A program made the position numbers and the translations under genes. From assembly GCF_001952855.1 (NCBI RefSeq), contig NZ_LPNO01000001.1, positions 192,073 to 256,072 on the forward strand: a stretch of 64,000 bases of DNA, given 5' to 3'. This stretch comes from Pseudomonas sp. ATCC PTA-122608 (GTDB lineage: Bacteria > Pseudomonadota > Gammaproteobacteria > Pseudomonadales > Pseudomonadaceae). Numbering within the stretch: the first letter of the stretch is position 1; each line of letters opens with the position of its first letter. The notes under the pieces are model-generated. The model had not been told where the DNA came from. It ran no database searches and saw nothing but the letters and a program-made list of their open reading frames with translations. Of the stretch, positions 8,985-16,967 are shown piece after piece.

Positions 8985-10481
8985 ATGTCCCTCGCCATCG
9001 TCCACAGCCGCGCCCAGATTGGCGTTGAAGCCCCCGCAGTCACCGTCGAGGTACACATGGCCAACGGCTTGCCTTCGCTGACGCTGGTAGGCCTGCCGGA
9101 GACCGCCGTCAAGGAAAGCAAAGACCGCGTGCGCAGCGCCATTCTCAACTCTGCGCTGCAATACCCGTCCCGCCGCATTACCCTCAACCTCGCGCCCGCC
9201 GACCTGCCCAAGGACGGCGGGCGTTTTGATTTGGCGATTGCCTTGGGGATTCTTGCCGCCAGTGTGCAGGTGCCGACGCTGACCCTCGACAACGTGGAAT
9301 GCCTGGGCGAGCTGGCGCTGTCCGGCGAGGTGCGGGCGGTGAAAGGTGTGTTGCCGGCAGCCCTGGCGGCGCGCAAGGCCGGGCGCACCTTGATCGTGCC
9401 TCGGGCCAATGCGGAAGAGGCGTGCCTCGCCTCGGGATTGAAGGTGATTGCGGTGGATCATCTGCTGCAAGTGGTGGCGCACCTGAACGGTCACGTGCCG
9501 ATCGAGCCCTTCGTTTCCAGTGGCCTGATGTACCTGAACAAACCCTACCCGGACTTGAGTGAAGTCCAAGGCCAGCTCGCAGCCAAACGCGCGCTGCTGA
9601 TCGCTGCGGCGGGTGCCCACAACCTGTTGCTCAGCGGGCCACCGGGAACGGGCAAAACCTTGCTGGCCAGCCGTCTGCCGTGGTTGTTGCCGCCCTTGAG
9701 TGAGCAGGAAGCGCTGGAGGTGGCGGCGATTCAGTCGGTGGTCAGCCTGGCGCCGCTGAGCCATTGGCCACACCGGCCGTTTCGCCAGCCGCATCATTCG
9801 GCATCCGGTCCGGCGCTGGTGGGCGGTGGCTCGAAACCGCAGCCAGGGGAAATTACTCTGGCCCATCATGGTGTGTTGTTTCTCGACGAGCTGCCGGAGT
9901 TTGATCGCAAGGTACTAGAGGTGCTGCGTGAGCCGCTGGAATCCGGGCATATCGTGATTTCCCGCGCCCGCGACCGGGTGAGTTTCCCGGCGCGCTTTCA
10001 GTTGGTGGCGGCCATGAATCCATGCCCTTGCGGCTATGTGGGCGAGCCGAGCGGGCGCTGTCGATGTACGCCGGAGCAGATCCAGCGCTATCGCAACAAG
10101 CTCTCGGGTCCGCTGCTGGACCGGATCGACCTGCACGTGACCGTCGCCCGGGAAAGCACCGCGCTGAACCCCGGCAAACAGTCAGGTGACGATACCGCCA
10201 GCGCTTCCATGCTCGTCGCCGAGGCCCGGGAACGCCAACAACGGCGCCAGGGCTGCGCCAATGCTTTTCTCGACCTGCCGGGGCTACGCCAGCACTGCAA
10301 ACTGGCGAAGGCCGATGAAGGCTGGCTGGAGAGCGCGTGCGAACGACTGACACTGTCATTGCGGGCAGCCCATCGCTTGCTCAAGGTCGCGCGCACCCTG
10401 GCCGACTTGGAACAGGTGGAGGCCATCGCTCGCCATCATCTGGCGGAAGCCTTGCAGTACCGGCCGGCTAGCGCTTCTTAG
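8985..10481 (+). CDS. YifB/ComM-type Mg-chelatase-like AAA+ ATPase
   Basis: A 498-residue protein. An N-terminal ChlI/Lon-type domain covers about residues 20-140. A Mg-chelatase-like AAA+ module follows, with Walker A GPPGTGKT near residue 220 and Walker B VLFLDELPEF, then a C-terminal Mg-chelatase subdomain. ComM, the best-studied member, is a hexameric branch-migration helicase that aids integration of DNA in natural transformation; yifB genes are widespread in species not known to be competent. A cysteine group (CPCGYVGEPSGRCRC) inside the AAA+ region is also typical of the family. Its 3' end overlaps the opposing TetR gene by 14 bp. Confidence 0.93.
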   Translation: MSLAIVHSRAQIGVEAPAVTVEVHMANGLPSLTLVGLPETAVKESKDRVRSAILNSALQYPSRRITLNLAPADLPKDGGRFDLAIALGILAASVQVPTLTLDNVECLGELALSGEVRAVKGVLPAALAARKAGRTLIVPRANAEEACLASGLKVIAVDHLLQVVAHLNGHVPIEPFVSSGLMYLNKPYPDLSEVQGQLAAKRALLIAAAGAHNLLLSGPPGTGKTLLASRLPWLLPPLSEQEALEVAAIQSVVSLAPLSHWPHRPFRQPHHSASGPALVGGGSKPQPGEITLAHHGVLFLDELPEFDRKVLEVLREPLESGHIVISRARDRVSFPARFQLVAAMNPCPCGYVGEPSGRCRCTPEQIQRYRNKLSGPLLDRIDLHVTVARESTALNPGKQSGDDTASASMLVAEARERQQRRQGCANAFLDLPGLRQHCKLAKADEGWLESACERLTLSLRAAHRLLKVARTLADLEQVEAIARHHLAEALQYRPASAS

Positions 10482-11052
10482 GCAACGCCAGGAGCAGCCC
10501 CGCCACTTCCATCACCTCATCCATTACCGCTTCAGCGGATTCAACGGAGGGTTTGAGCATCAAGTCATCGGCATAGCCCATGGCGACGGCGAACAACTGC
10601 CGCGCCGCGCGTTTGGGCGACTCACAGCGGAACACCTTGGCCGCCACACCTTGCTCAATGATCTCGGCGAGCATGGCCTGCCATTGGGCGTTGATCACCA
10701 GGTAAGCCTGGGCCAGTGGCTCGTCATGCATGGCTTCATCCCAGGCATCCAGCCACAGCGCCCAGCCGGCGTCTGCCGTGGAGGGCAAGCAGTCACGCAG
10801 GAAACCTTCGAGCGCTTGCAGCGGCGGCAGACCTTCCAACGGCACCCGCACCTCGTCCAGTTGCTCGTTGGCAAACCGCACAAAGGCTTCGCGGCGCAGG
10901 TCTTTCCAGTCGCTGAAGTAGTGATAGACATGGCTGCGGGACAGCCCGGCATGCTCCGCCAGATCGCGGGTGGAGACATCGGCGAAGCCTTTGCTGCGAA
11001 ACAGCTCCAAGGCGGCGGCGATAATCTGGTCTTTACGGTCGATACGCGACAT
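10468..11052 (-). CDS. TetR-family transcriptional repressor
   Basis: A 194-residue TetR-family protein. The N-terminal helix-turn-helix spans about residues 8-54 (IIAAALELFRSKGFADVSTR, HAGLSRSHVYHYFSDW). The C-terminal ligand domain resembles the TetR_C_6/BetI-like type. It diverges from the orphan ABC transmembrane gene. Two near-identical 16-bp palindromes lie between them and are the likely operators. I infer that it represses itself and the membrane protein; the inducer is unknown. Its 3' end overlaps the convergent yifB gene by 14 bp. Confidence 0.92.
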   Translation of the reverse strand: MSRIDRKDQIIAAALELFRSKGFADVSTRDLAEHAGLSRSHVYHYFSDWKDLRREAFVRFANEQLDEVRVPLEGLPPLQALEGFLRDCLPSTADAGWALWLDAWDEAMHDEPLAQAYLVINAQWQAMLAEIIEQGVAAKVFRCESPKRAARQLFAVAMGYADDLMLKPSVESAEAVMDEVMEVAGLLLALPKKR

Positions 11053-11096
11053 GAGGCTTTTCCTTCAGGCACCGGCAGATCGACGGCGCTTGCTTT

Positions 11097-11134
11097 TTGA
11101 GCGGTCGCTCAAGGATACTTGAGCAGTCGCTCAA
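11097..11134. promoter_or_regulatory. Double palindromic operator (TetR type)
   Basis: Two 16-bp palindromes lie at 11097-11112 (TTGAGCGGTCGCTCAA) and 11119-11134 (TTGAGCAGTCGCTCAA). They differ by one base, and their centres are 22 bp apart, about two helical turns. They sit between the divergent TetR and ABC-membrane genes, where a TetR dimer pair would bind on one face of the DNA. Confidence 0.85.
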
Positions 11135-11166
11135 TACTAGCGTTTATCTCACCCTTGGTGCACCCC

Positions 11167-12090
11167 ATGTCATCCGTAACACCGCAAATCCTGATCGAAG
11201 AAAGCAAAAAGATCGGGCAACAATCCGCCAGCCAAACCCTCAAGGCGATCGCCAGGGCCTATCCCGGGAAACTGTTCTGCACCTTGTCGCTGGTGGCCCT
11301 GGAAAACGCGTTGCTGCTGGCCTACCCGCTGTTTGCCGGGTTCGCGGTGGACTCAATTATCCGCGGCGACGCCGGCAGCGCGCTGTTCTACGCCGCCGTG
11401 GTGCTGGCGTTCTGGGTGGTCGGGGCGGCGCGACGGGCGCTGGACACGCGCACCTTCACCCGCATCTACGCCGATCTCGCGGTGCCGGTGATTCTCAACC
11501 AGCGCCTGCAAAACCACAGCACCTCACGGGCGGCGGCGCGGGTGGTGCTGGCGCGAGACTTTGTGGATTTCTTCGAAAAACACGTGCCAATCATCGCCAC
11601 GGCGTTGGTGTCGATCGTCGGTGCGGCCGTGATGTTGCTGGTGATCGAACCGTGGATCGGCCTGGCGTGCCTGACCGCGCTGGTGCTCTGCACGACCTTG
11701 TTGCCACGTTTTGCCCGGCGCAATCAGGAGCTGCATGTGCGTTTGAATGACCGCCTGGAAAAGGAAATCGGCCTGGTGGAAAAGGTCGGCGCGCAGACCT
11801 TGCAGCGGCACTACCAGGTGCTGTCACGCCTGCGCATCTGGCTGTCGGACCGCGAGGCCGCAGCGTTCCTGTTTATCGGTACGCTGGCGGCACTGCTGTT
11901 TGTGGTTGCGATCAGCCAGTTGGCGCTGTCGCCGGCGGTCAAGGCCGGCCACGTGTATGCGGTGATGACCTACCTATGGACCTTTGTCAGCAGCCTGGAT
12001 GAAGCGCCAGGGATGGTCGACCAACTGGCGCGACTCAAGGACATTGGCAAGCGTGTGGACCCGGGGCTGGCCGACCGATCCGAAGTTTGA
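11167..12090 (+). CDS. Orphan ABC transporter six-transmembrane-domain protein
   Basis: A 307-residue membrane protein that looks like the transmembrane half of an ABC exporter (ABC_membrane_3-like): about six hydrophobic segments between residues 40 and 285. It ends at the linker (DQLARLKDIGKRV) where a nucleotide-binding domain would normally begin. No Walker A, signature or Walker B motif is present, and no ATPase gene follows: a REP pair and an opposing chemoreceptor come next. It therefore needs an ATPase encoded elsewhere or works without one. The start at MSSVTPQ was chosen because the longer frame runs through the operator. Expression is probably controlled by the divergent TetR protein. 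Confidence 0.8.
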   Translation: MSSVTPQILIEESKKIGQQSASQTLKAIARAYPGKLFCTLSLVALENALLLAYPLFAGFAVDSIIRGDAGSALFYAAVVLAFWVVGAARRALDTRTFTRIYADLAVPVILNQRLQNHSTSRAAARVVLARDFVDFFEKHVPIIATALVSIVGAAVMLLVIEPWIGLACLTALVLCTTLLPRFARRNQELHVRLNDRLEKEIGLVEKVGAQTLQRHYQVLSRLRIWLSDREAAAFLFIGTLAALLFVVAISQLALSPAVKAGHVYAVMTYLWTFVSSLDEAPGMVDQLARLKDIGKRVDPGLADRSEV

Positions 12091-12107
12091 GGCGTCGAAT
12101 CGTCCGT

Positions 12108-12191
12108 CATCGCGGGCAAGCCCGGCTCCCACATTGAACCGGTTTCTTCAATTGAACACGGTCAACCGTGGGAGCGGGCTTGCCCGCGATG
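12108..12191. repeat. REP pair, everted orientation (GGGAGCGGGCTTGC class)
   Basis: The left arm at 12108-12133 is the complement of TGTGGGAGCCGGGCTTGCCC; the right arm at 12167-12191 reads CGTGGGAGCGGGCTTGCCCG. The TGTGGGAG ends face inward, opposite to the pairs at 16858 and 28424. It lies between convergent genes and can form a long hairpin. Confidence 0.8.
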
Positions 12192-12207
12192 CGGCCCGAA
12201 CAGTCAA

Positions 12208-14184
12208 TCAACGAAAACGGTCCACCTCATGCCGCAAGCCCGCCGCCAGGGTCTCCAGTTCCTTGGCGGTAATCGCCAGGTTCGACACCACTTCACGCTG
12301 CTCGCTGTTGGCCAGGGCGATGCTCTGCAAGTTGCTGCTAAGCAAGGTCGCGGTGCTGCTCTGCTCTTGGGTAGCGGTGGTAATCGCCGCAAACTGCTGG
12401 CCCGCCGAGCGGCTTTGCTCGTCGATCCGCGCCAAGGCTGATGCCACGTCAGCATTGCGTGCCAGGCCTTCTTGCATCAGCACGTTGCCTTGTTCCATGG
12501 TGCTGATGGCGTTGCCGGTTTCCTGCTGGATGCTCTGGATCATTCCGGAAATCTCATCCGTGGCTTGACGGGTGCGCGACGCGAGGTTGCGCACTTCATC
12601 GGCCACCACCGCAAACCCGCGCCCTTGCTCACCGGCCCGCGCCGCTTCGATGGCGGCGTTGAGCGCCAGCAGGTTGGTCTGTTCGGCAATCGCGGTGATC
12701 ACACCGACGATCCCGCCGATTTCCTGGGAGCGCTGGCCCAAGGTATTGATCACCGTGGCCGTGCTGTTCAGCGCGGTGGCGATGTGTTCCAGGGACGACG
12801 ACGCTTCTTGCATCGAGGTGCGGCCGATCTTGGTTTGCTGGGCGTTGTCCTGGGCCAGGCGCTCGGTGTTGCCCATGTTGTCGGCGATGTTCAGCGAGGT
12901 GGCGCTGAACTCTTCTACCGCGCCGGCCATGCTGGTGATTTCGCCGGACTGTTGCTCCATGCCTTCGTACGCACCGCCGGACAAACCCGACAACGCCTGG
13001 GCACGGCTGTTAACGTCTTCTGCCGCCTTGCGGATATGCGACACCATGGTCGACAGGGCTTCGCCCATCTGGTTGAAACTGCGGGCTAGCTGGCCGATTT
13101 CATCATGGCTGGAAACGTTCAAGCGCACGCTCAAATCACCGGCGCCCAGGGCTTCAGCCTGACGCACCAGGTCGCCCAACGGCTGCAATTTGCTGCGCAG
13201 CAGCCAGACCGCCGCGCCCACCGCCAGCAGCATCGCGAGCAAACTGCCGATCGCCAGGCGAATCCCCACCGACCAGGTCACCGCGCGAATTTCGGCTTTC
13301 GGCATGCTCGCCACCACCGACCACGGGCCGCCTTCAAACGGCACCGCGACGCTGTAGAAGTCTTCGTTCTTGTCGCTCCAGAAACGGCCTTTTCCAGGTT
13401 TGGCGGCCAGGTCGAGCATGACCGGAATCGACTGATCCAATGCCTGCACCCCAGCTGGCGGGACCAGCCAGTGCTTCTGTTCGTCCAGCAGCGCCAGGGA
13501 ACCGGTCTGGCCGATGCGGAAGCGCTTGAGGTTGTCGAACTGGGCGTTCTGCGCATCGGTGTAGTCGAAGCCGACAAACAGCACCGCAATCACTTTGCTG
13601 CTGGCATCACGCACCGGGCTGTACTGGGTCATGTAGGAGCGATCAAACAACACCGCGCGGCCGACATAGCCCTGCCCGCCGAGCAAGCGTTGATAGGCCG
13701 GGTGCTGATGATCCAGCGCCGTACCGATGGCGCGGCTGCCGTCCTGCTTGGTCAGGGACGTGCTGACGCGGATAAAGTCCTCCCCGCTGCGTACGAATAC
13801 GGTCGCCACGCCGCCGGACATCTGCTTGAACTCATCAACTTCAGCGAAATTGTTGTTGAGCACTTCCTCGCCCAGGTAAAGGCCCGGGGTCTGCACGCCC
13901 GCCACCGTCACCGGTTGTTCAGGACGCGTGCTCAAGCCGGCGCTGAAGCGCTTTTCAAACAGCCCGCTCAAACGCTGAGTGCTCTCGCGCAAGGTGCTGT
14001 GGAAGGTATTGAGTTGGTCGGCCAGCAAGCGAGCCTCGCTGGCCAGATGCTCCTCGCGGGTGTCGAGGTTGGCTGAGTCCAGCGAACGCAAGGCGAACAC
14101 CGTGCTGCCGCTGATGACGACAGCCAGTATCACGGCGAGGGCAAGCCCCAGTTGAGAGGCGATCCGGGCGCGAGGTTGAGACAT
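12208..14184 (-). CDS. Methyl-accepting chemotaxis protein with a Cache sensor
   Basis: A 658-residue chemoreceptor. Membrane segment 1 is at about residues 12-32. A periplasmic domain of roughly 275 residues resembles a Cache3-Cache2 fusion (CDR-like elements [10 protein letters not shown] and [20 protein letters not shown]). Membrane segment 2 is near residues 310-330 and is followed by a HAMP domain ([20 protein letters not shown]). The cytoplasmic signalling domain carries the highly conserved hairpin tip [20 protein letters not shown] and [27 protein letters not shown]. Ligands of similar Cache receptors are small organic acids or amino acids, but none can be assigned here. No C-terminal NWETF-type CheR-binding tail is present. 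A GGAG ribosome site precedes the ATG. Confidence 0.93.
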   Translation of the reverse strand: MSQPRARIASQLGLALAVILAVVISGSTVFALRSLDSANLDTREEHLASEARLLADQLNTFHSTLRESTQRLSGLFEKRFSAGLSTRPEQPVTVAGVQTPGLYLGEEVLNNNFAEVDEFKQMSGGVATVFVRSGEDFIRVSTSLTKQDGSRAIGTALDHQHPAYQRLLGGQGYVGRAVLFDRSYMTQYSPVRDASSKVIAVLFVGFDYTDAQNAQFDNLKRFRIGQTGSLALLDEQKHWLVPPAGVQALDQSIPVMLDLAAKPGKGRFWSDKNEDFYSVAVPFEGGPWSVVASMPKAEIRAVTWSVGIRLAIGSLLAMLLAVGAAVWLLRSKLQPLGDLVRQAEALGAGDLSVRLNVSSHDEIGQLARSFNQMGEALSTMVSHIRKAAEDVNSRAQALSGLSGGAYEGMEQQSGEITSMAGAVEEFSATSLNIADNMGNTERLAQDNAQQTKIGRTSMQEASSSLEHIATALNSTATVINTLGQRSQEIGGIVGVITAIAEQTNLLALNAAIEAARAGEQGRGFAVVADEVRNLASRTRQATDEISGMIQSIQQETGNAISTMEQGNVLMQEGLARNADVASALARIDEQSRSAGQQFAAITTATQEQSSTATLLSSNLQSIALANSEQREVVSNLAITAKELETLAAGLRHEVDRFR

Positions 14185-14362
14185 GAAGGCTCCTGGCCGA
14201 GGCCAGGATCATCCTGATCTCATAGCGCTGCTCGGCAAAATTCTAATAGGGGAAACGTTGTAGAACGGTAGTTCCAACAACCCTACTTCGGCGGGCAGGC
14301 TCAATACTTGAGCGAATCACAGGGGTATCACGCAAACGATTGCTCGCAAATGTGCAATCCGC

Positions 14363-15283
14363 TCAATCCAGCCGCTCTACCTCGGGCAATTCCATCGCCT
14401 GGACCTCACCCTGGAGAAAGTCCGCCAGCCGGCGCAAACGCTCACCACCGGGTCGGGTTTTCGGCCACACCAGATAGTAACTTTCCCCACTGGCCACGGC
14501 GGTTGGCCATGGCAGGCTCAGGCGGCCTTGGGCAACGTCTTCGGCCACCATCAGCAGGTCGCCCATGGAAACGCCGTAACCCCGCGCGGCAGCGATCATG
14601 CCCAGCTCCAATGTGTCGAACACCTGCCCGCCCTTGAGCGATACCTGGGATGACAACCCCATGCGCTCCAGCCAATAGCGCCAGTCACGCCGGTCGGGTG
14701 TCGGATGCAGCAACTCGGCGGTAGCCAGCCGTGTGACATCCCAGGGCCCGTCGCTCAACAGGTTGGGGGCGCCCACCGGAATCAACAGCTCAGGAAACAG
14801 GTAACTGGCTTCCCAGTCCGGCGGGAAATGGCCATTGCTCAGTAACACGGCGCAATCGAACGGCTCCTGGTTGAAGTCCACTTCATCGATGCTCATCCAG
14901 GCGCTGGTCAGTTGCACTTCATTGCCCGGCAGCAAATGCCGGAAGCGACTGAGCCGCGCCAGCAGCCAGCGCATGGTCAGGGTGGAGGGCGCCTTCATGC
15001 GCAGGATGTCGTCCTCTGCGTTCAACGTGTGACAGGCGCGTTCCAGGGCCGCGAAGCCTTCGCGCACGCCCGGCAGCAACAGGCGCGCCGCCTCGGTGAG
15101 CTGCAAGGTGCGGCCGCTGCGTTGGAACAGGCGGCAGGCGAAGTGCTCTTCCAGGGTACGAATGTGCCGGCTCACCGCGCTTTGGGTGATCGACAACTCT
15201 TCCGCCGCCCGGGTGAACGAGTTGTAGCGGGATGCGGCTTCAAACGCGCGCAAGGCGTAAAGAGGAGGAAGACGACGAGACAT
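14363..15283 (-). CDS. LysR-family regulator, GcvA/AmpR-like
   Basis: A 306-residue LysR-type regulator. Its helix-turn-helix region (LPPLYALRAFEAASRYNSFT, ELSITQSAVSRHIRTLEEHF) has the look of the GcvA/AmpR branch. The effector domain contains the usual GYGVSMGDLLMVAEDVAQGRL segment. I set the start at MSRRLPPLYALRAFE, as in other members, rather than the longer frame. It diverges from a MATE exporter, and similar pairs occur next to the proE-rep locus in P. aeruginosa as I recall, so control of the pump is plausible but unproven. Confidence 0.9.
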   Translation of the reverse strand: MSRRLPPLYALRAFEAASRYNSFTRAAEELSITQSAVSRHIRTLEEHFACRLFQRSGRTLQLTEAARLLLPGVREGFAALERACHTLNAEDDILRMKAPSTLTMRWLLARLSRFRHLLPGNEVQLTSAWMSIDEVDFNQEPFDCAVLLSNGHFPPDWEASYLFPELLIPVGAPNLLSDGPWDVTRLATAELLHPTPDRRDWRYWLERMGLSSQVSLKGGQVFDTLELGMIAAARGYGVSMGDLLMVAEDVAQGRLSLPWPTAVASGESYYLVWPKTRPGGERLRRLADFLQGEVQAMELPEVERLD

Positions 15284-15441
15284 GGCGAAAGCTCCGACGG
15301 CGCAATCTCGAAACCCTACCAGAATCATTCAGGCATGAGTTTTAATCATGCGTGCCATCGGATTTATCCCTTTGTGCAATGCGCTGTGAGCGCCGAGAAT
15401 CAACCCTTCCACCCTTCCCTGACTTTTTGAGCGTGATGATC

Positions 15442-16839
15442 ATGCAGCATCCGGCACGTACCGAACTCTGGGCCATTCTGCGGCTGTCAGGGCCGCTGAT
15501 TGCCTCACAGTTGGCCCACATGCTGATGGTGCTGACCGACACCCTGATGATGGCCCGCCTGAGCCCCGAGGCCCTGGCCGGCGGTGGCCTGGGTGCAGCG
15601 AGCTATTCGTTCGTGTCGATTTTCTGCATCGGCGTGATCGCCGCCGTGGGCACGTTGGTCGCGATCCGCCAGGGCGCGGGCGACATTGAAGGCGCCACGC
15701 GCCTGACCCAGGCCGGGCTGTGGCTGGCCTGGTTGATGGCGCTGGTGGCCGGCTTGTTGCTGTGGAACCTCAAGCCGGTGCTGCTGATGTTCGGCCAGAC
15801 CGAAACCAACGTCGCGTCGGCCGGCCAGTTCCTGACCATCCTGCCGTTCGCCCTGCCCGGCTACCTGACGTTCATGGCCCTGCGCGGCTTCACCAGCGCC
15901 ATCGGCAAGGCCACGCCGGTGATGGTTATCAGCCTGGGCGGCACGGTGATCAACTACCTGCTCAACCACGCGTTGATTGAAGGCATGTTCGGCCTGCCGA
16001 AACTTGGGCTGGTGGGCATTGGCCTGGTCACGGCCATCGTCGCCAACTGCATGGCCCTGGCGCTGATCTGGTACATCAAATACAACCGCGCCTACGACGC
16101 CTATCCGCTGCGCAAGGGCCTGCTGCGGCCCAACCTGCATTACCTGCGGGAACTGTGGCGCCTGGGCCTGCCGATTGGTGGCACCTATGCGGTGGAAGTC
16201 GGGCTGTTTGCGTTCGCGGCGCTGTGCATGGGCACCATGGGCAGCACGCAATTGGCCTCGCACCAGATTGCCCTGCAGATTGTGTCGGTGGCGTTCATGG
16301 TTCCGGCGGGCATGTCTTACGCGATCACCATGCGCATCGGCCAGCATTACGGGGCCGGGAACCTGCTGGACGCACGGCTGGCCGGAAGGGTTGGCATCGG
16401 CTTTGGCGCGCTGGTGATGCTGGGCTTTGCAGCGGTGCTGTGGTTGTTCTCGCACCAGTTGATCAGCTTGTTCCTCGACCAGAATGACCCGGCGTTTCGC
16501 GACGTGATCAACCTCGCGGTCAGCCTGCTGGCGGTGGCCGCTTGGTTTGAGCTGTTCGACGGCGTGCAGACCATCGCCATGGGCTGCATTCGCGGGCTCA
16601 AGGATGCCAAGACCACGTTCCTGGTCGGGTTGGGTTGCTATTGGCTGATCGGCGCACCGGCCGCCTGGCTGATGGCGTTCAACCTCGGCTGGGGGCCAAC
16701 CGGCGTGTGGTGGGGCCTGGCCCTGGGCCTGGCGTGCGCGGCAGTCAGCCTGACCTGGGCGTTTGAACGGAAGATGAAACGGATGATTCGCCAGGAGCCT
16801 GAAGCCCACCGCGGATTTCAAGCCCCGCAGCCTGAGTAA
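15442..16839 (+). CDS. MATE-family multidrug/Na+ antiporter
   Basis: A 465-residue inner-membrane exporter of the MATE (NorM-like) family with twelve predicted membrane segments. Family features are the start LSGPLIASQLAHMLMVLTDT with its membrane aspartate, PEALAGGGLGAA in the first loop, MALRGFTSAIGKATPV before helix 5, and the second-half repeat GLPIGGTYAVEVGLF. Such proteins use Na+ or H+ gradients to expel cationic drugs and dyes. Starts at 15436 and 15442 are both possible; I chose the one giving MQHPARTEL. It diverges from the GcvA-like regulator and ends before a REP pair. Confidence 0.9.
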   Translation: MQHPARTELWAILRLSGPLIASQLAHMLMVLTDTLMMARLSPEALAGGGLGAASYSFVSIFCIGVIAAVGTLVAIRQGAGDIEGATRLTQAGLWLAWLMALVAGLLLWNLKPVLLMFGQTETNVASAGQFLTILPFALPGYLTFMALRGFTSAIGKATPVMVISLGGTVINYLLNHALIEGMFGLPKLGLVGIGLVTAIVANCMALALIWYIKYNRAYDAYPLRKGLLRPNLHYLRELWRLGLPIGGTYAVEVGLFAFAALCMGTMGSTQLASHQIALQIVSVAFMVPAGMSYAITMRIGQHYGAGNLLDARLAGRVGIGFGALVMLGFAAVLWLFSHQLISLFLDQNDPAFRDVINLAVSLLAVAAWFELFDGVQTIAMGCIRGLKDAKTTFLVGLGCYWLIGAPAAWLMAFNLGWGPTGVWWGLALGLACAAVSLTWAFERKMKRMIRQEPEAHRGFQAPQPE

Positions 16840-16857
16840 CGGCTGTACTCGGTCAAA

Positions 16858-16946
16858 TGTGGGAGCGGGCTTGCTCGCGAATGCGGTGGGTCAGCTATGA
16901 ATTGGTTGGCTGAAATACCGCATTCGCGAGCAAGCCCGCTCCCACA
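16858..16946. repeat. REPIN, TGTGGGAGCGGGCTTGCTCG class
   Basis: An 89-bp inverted repeat with arms of about 29 bp (TGTGGGAGCGGGCTTGCTCG then CGAATGCGG) in head-to-head orientation. It sits between the convergent MATE and phosphodiesterase genes, starting 18 bp after one stop codon and ending 21 bp from the other. Confidence 0.85.
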
Positions 16947-16967
16947 TTTTTGATCGGGTTCACAATA

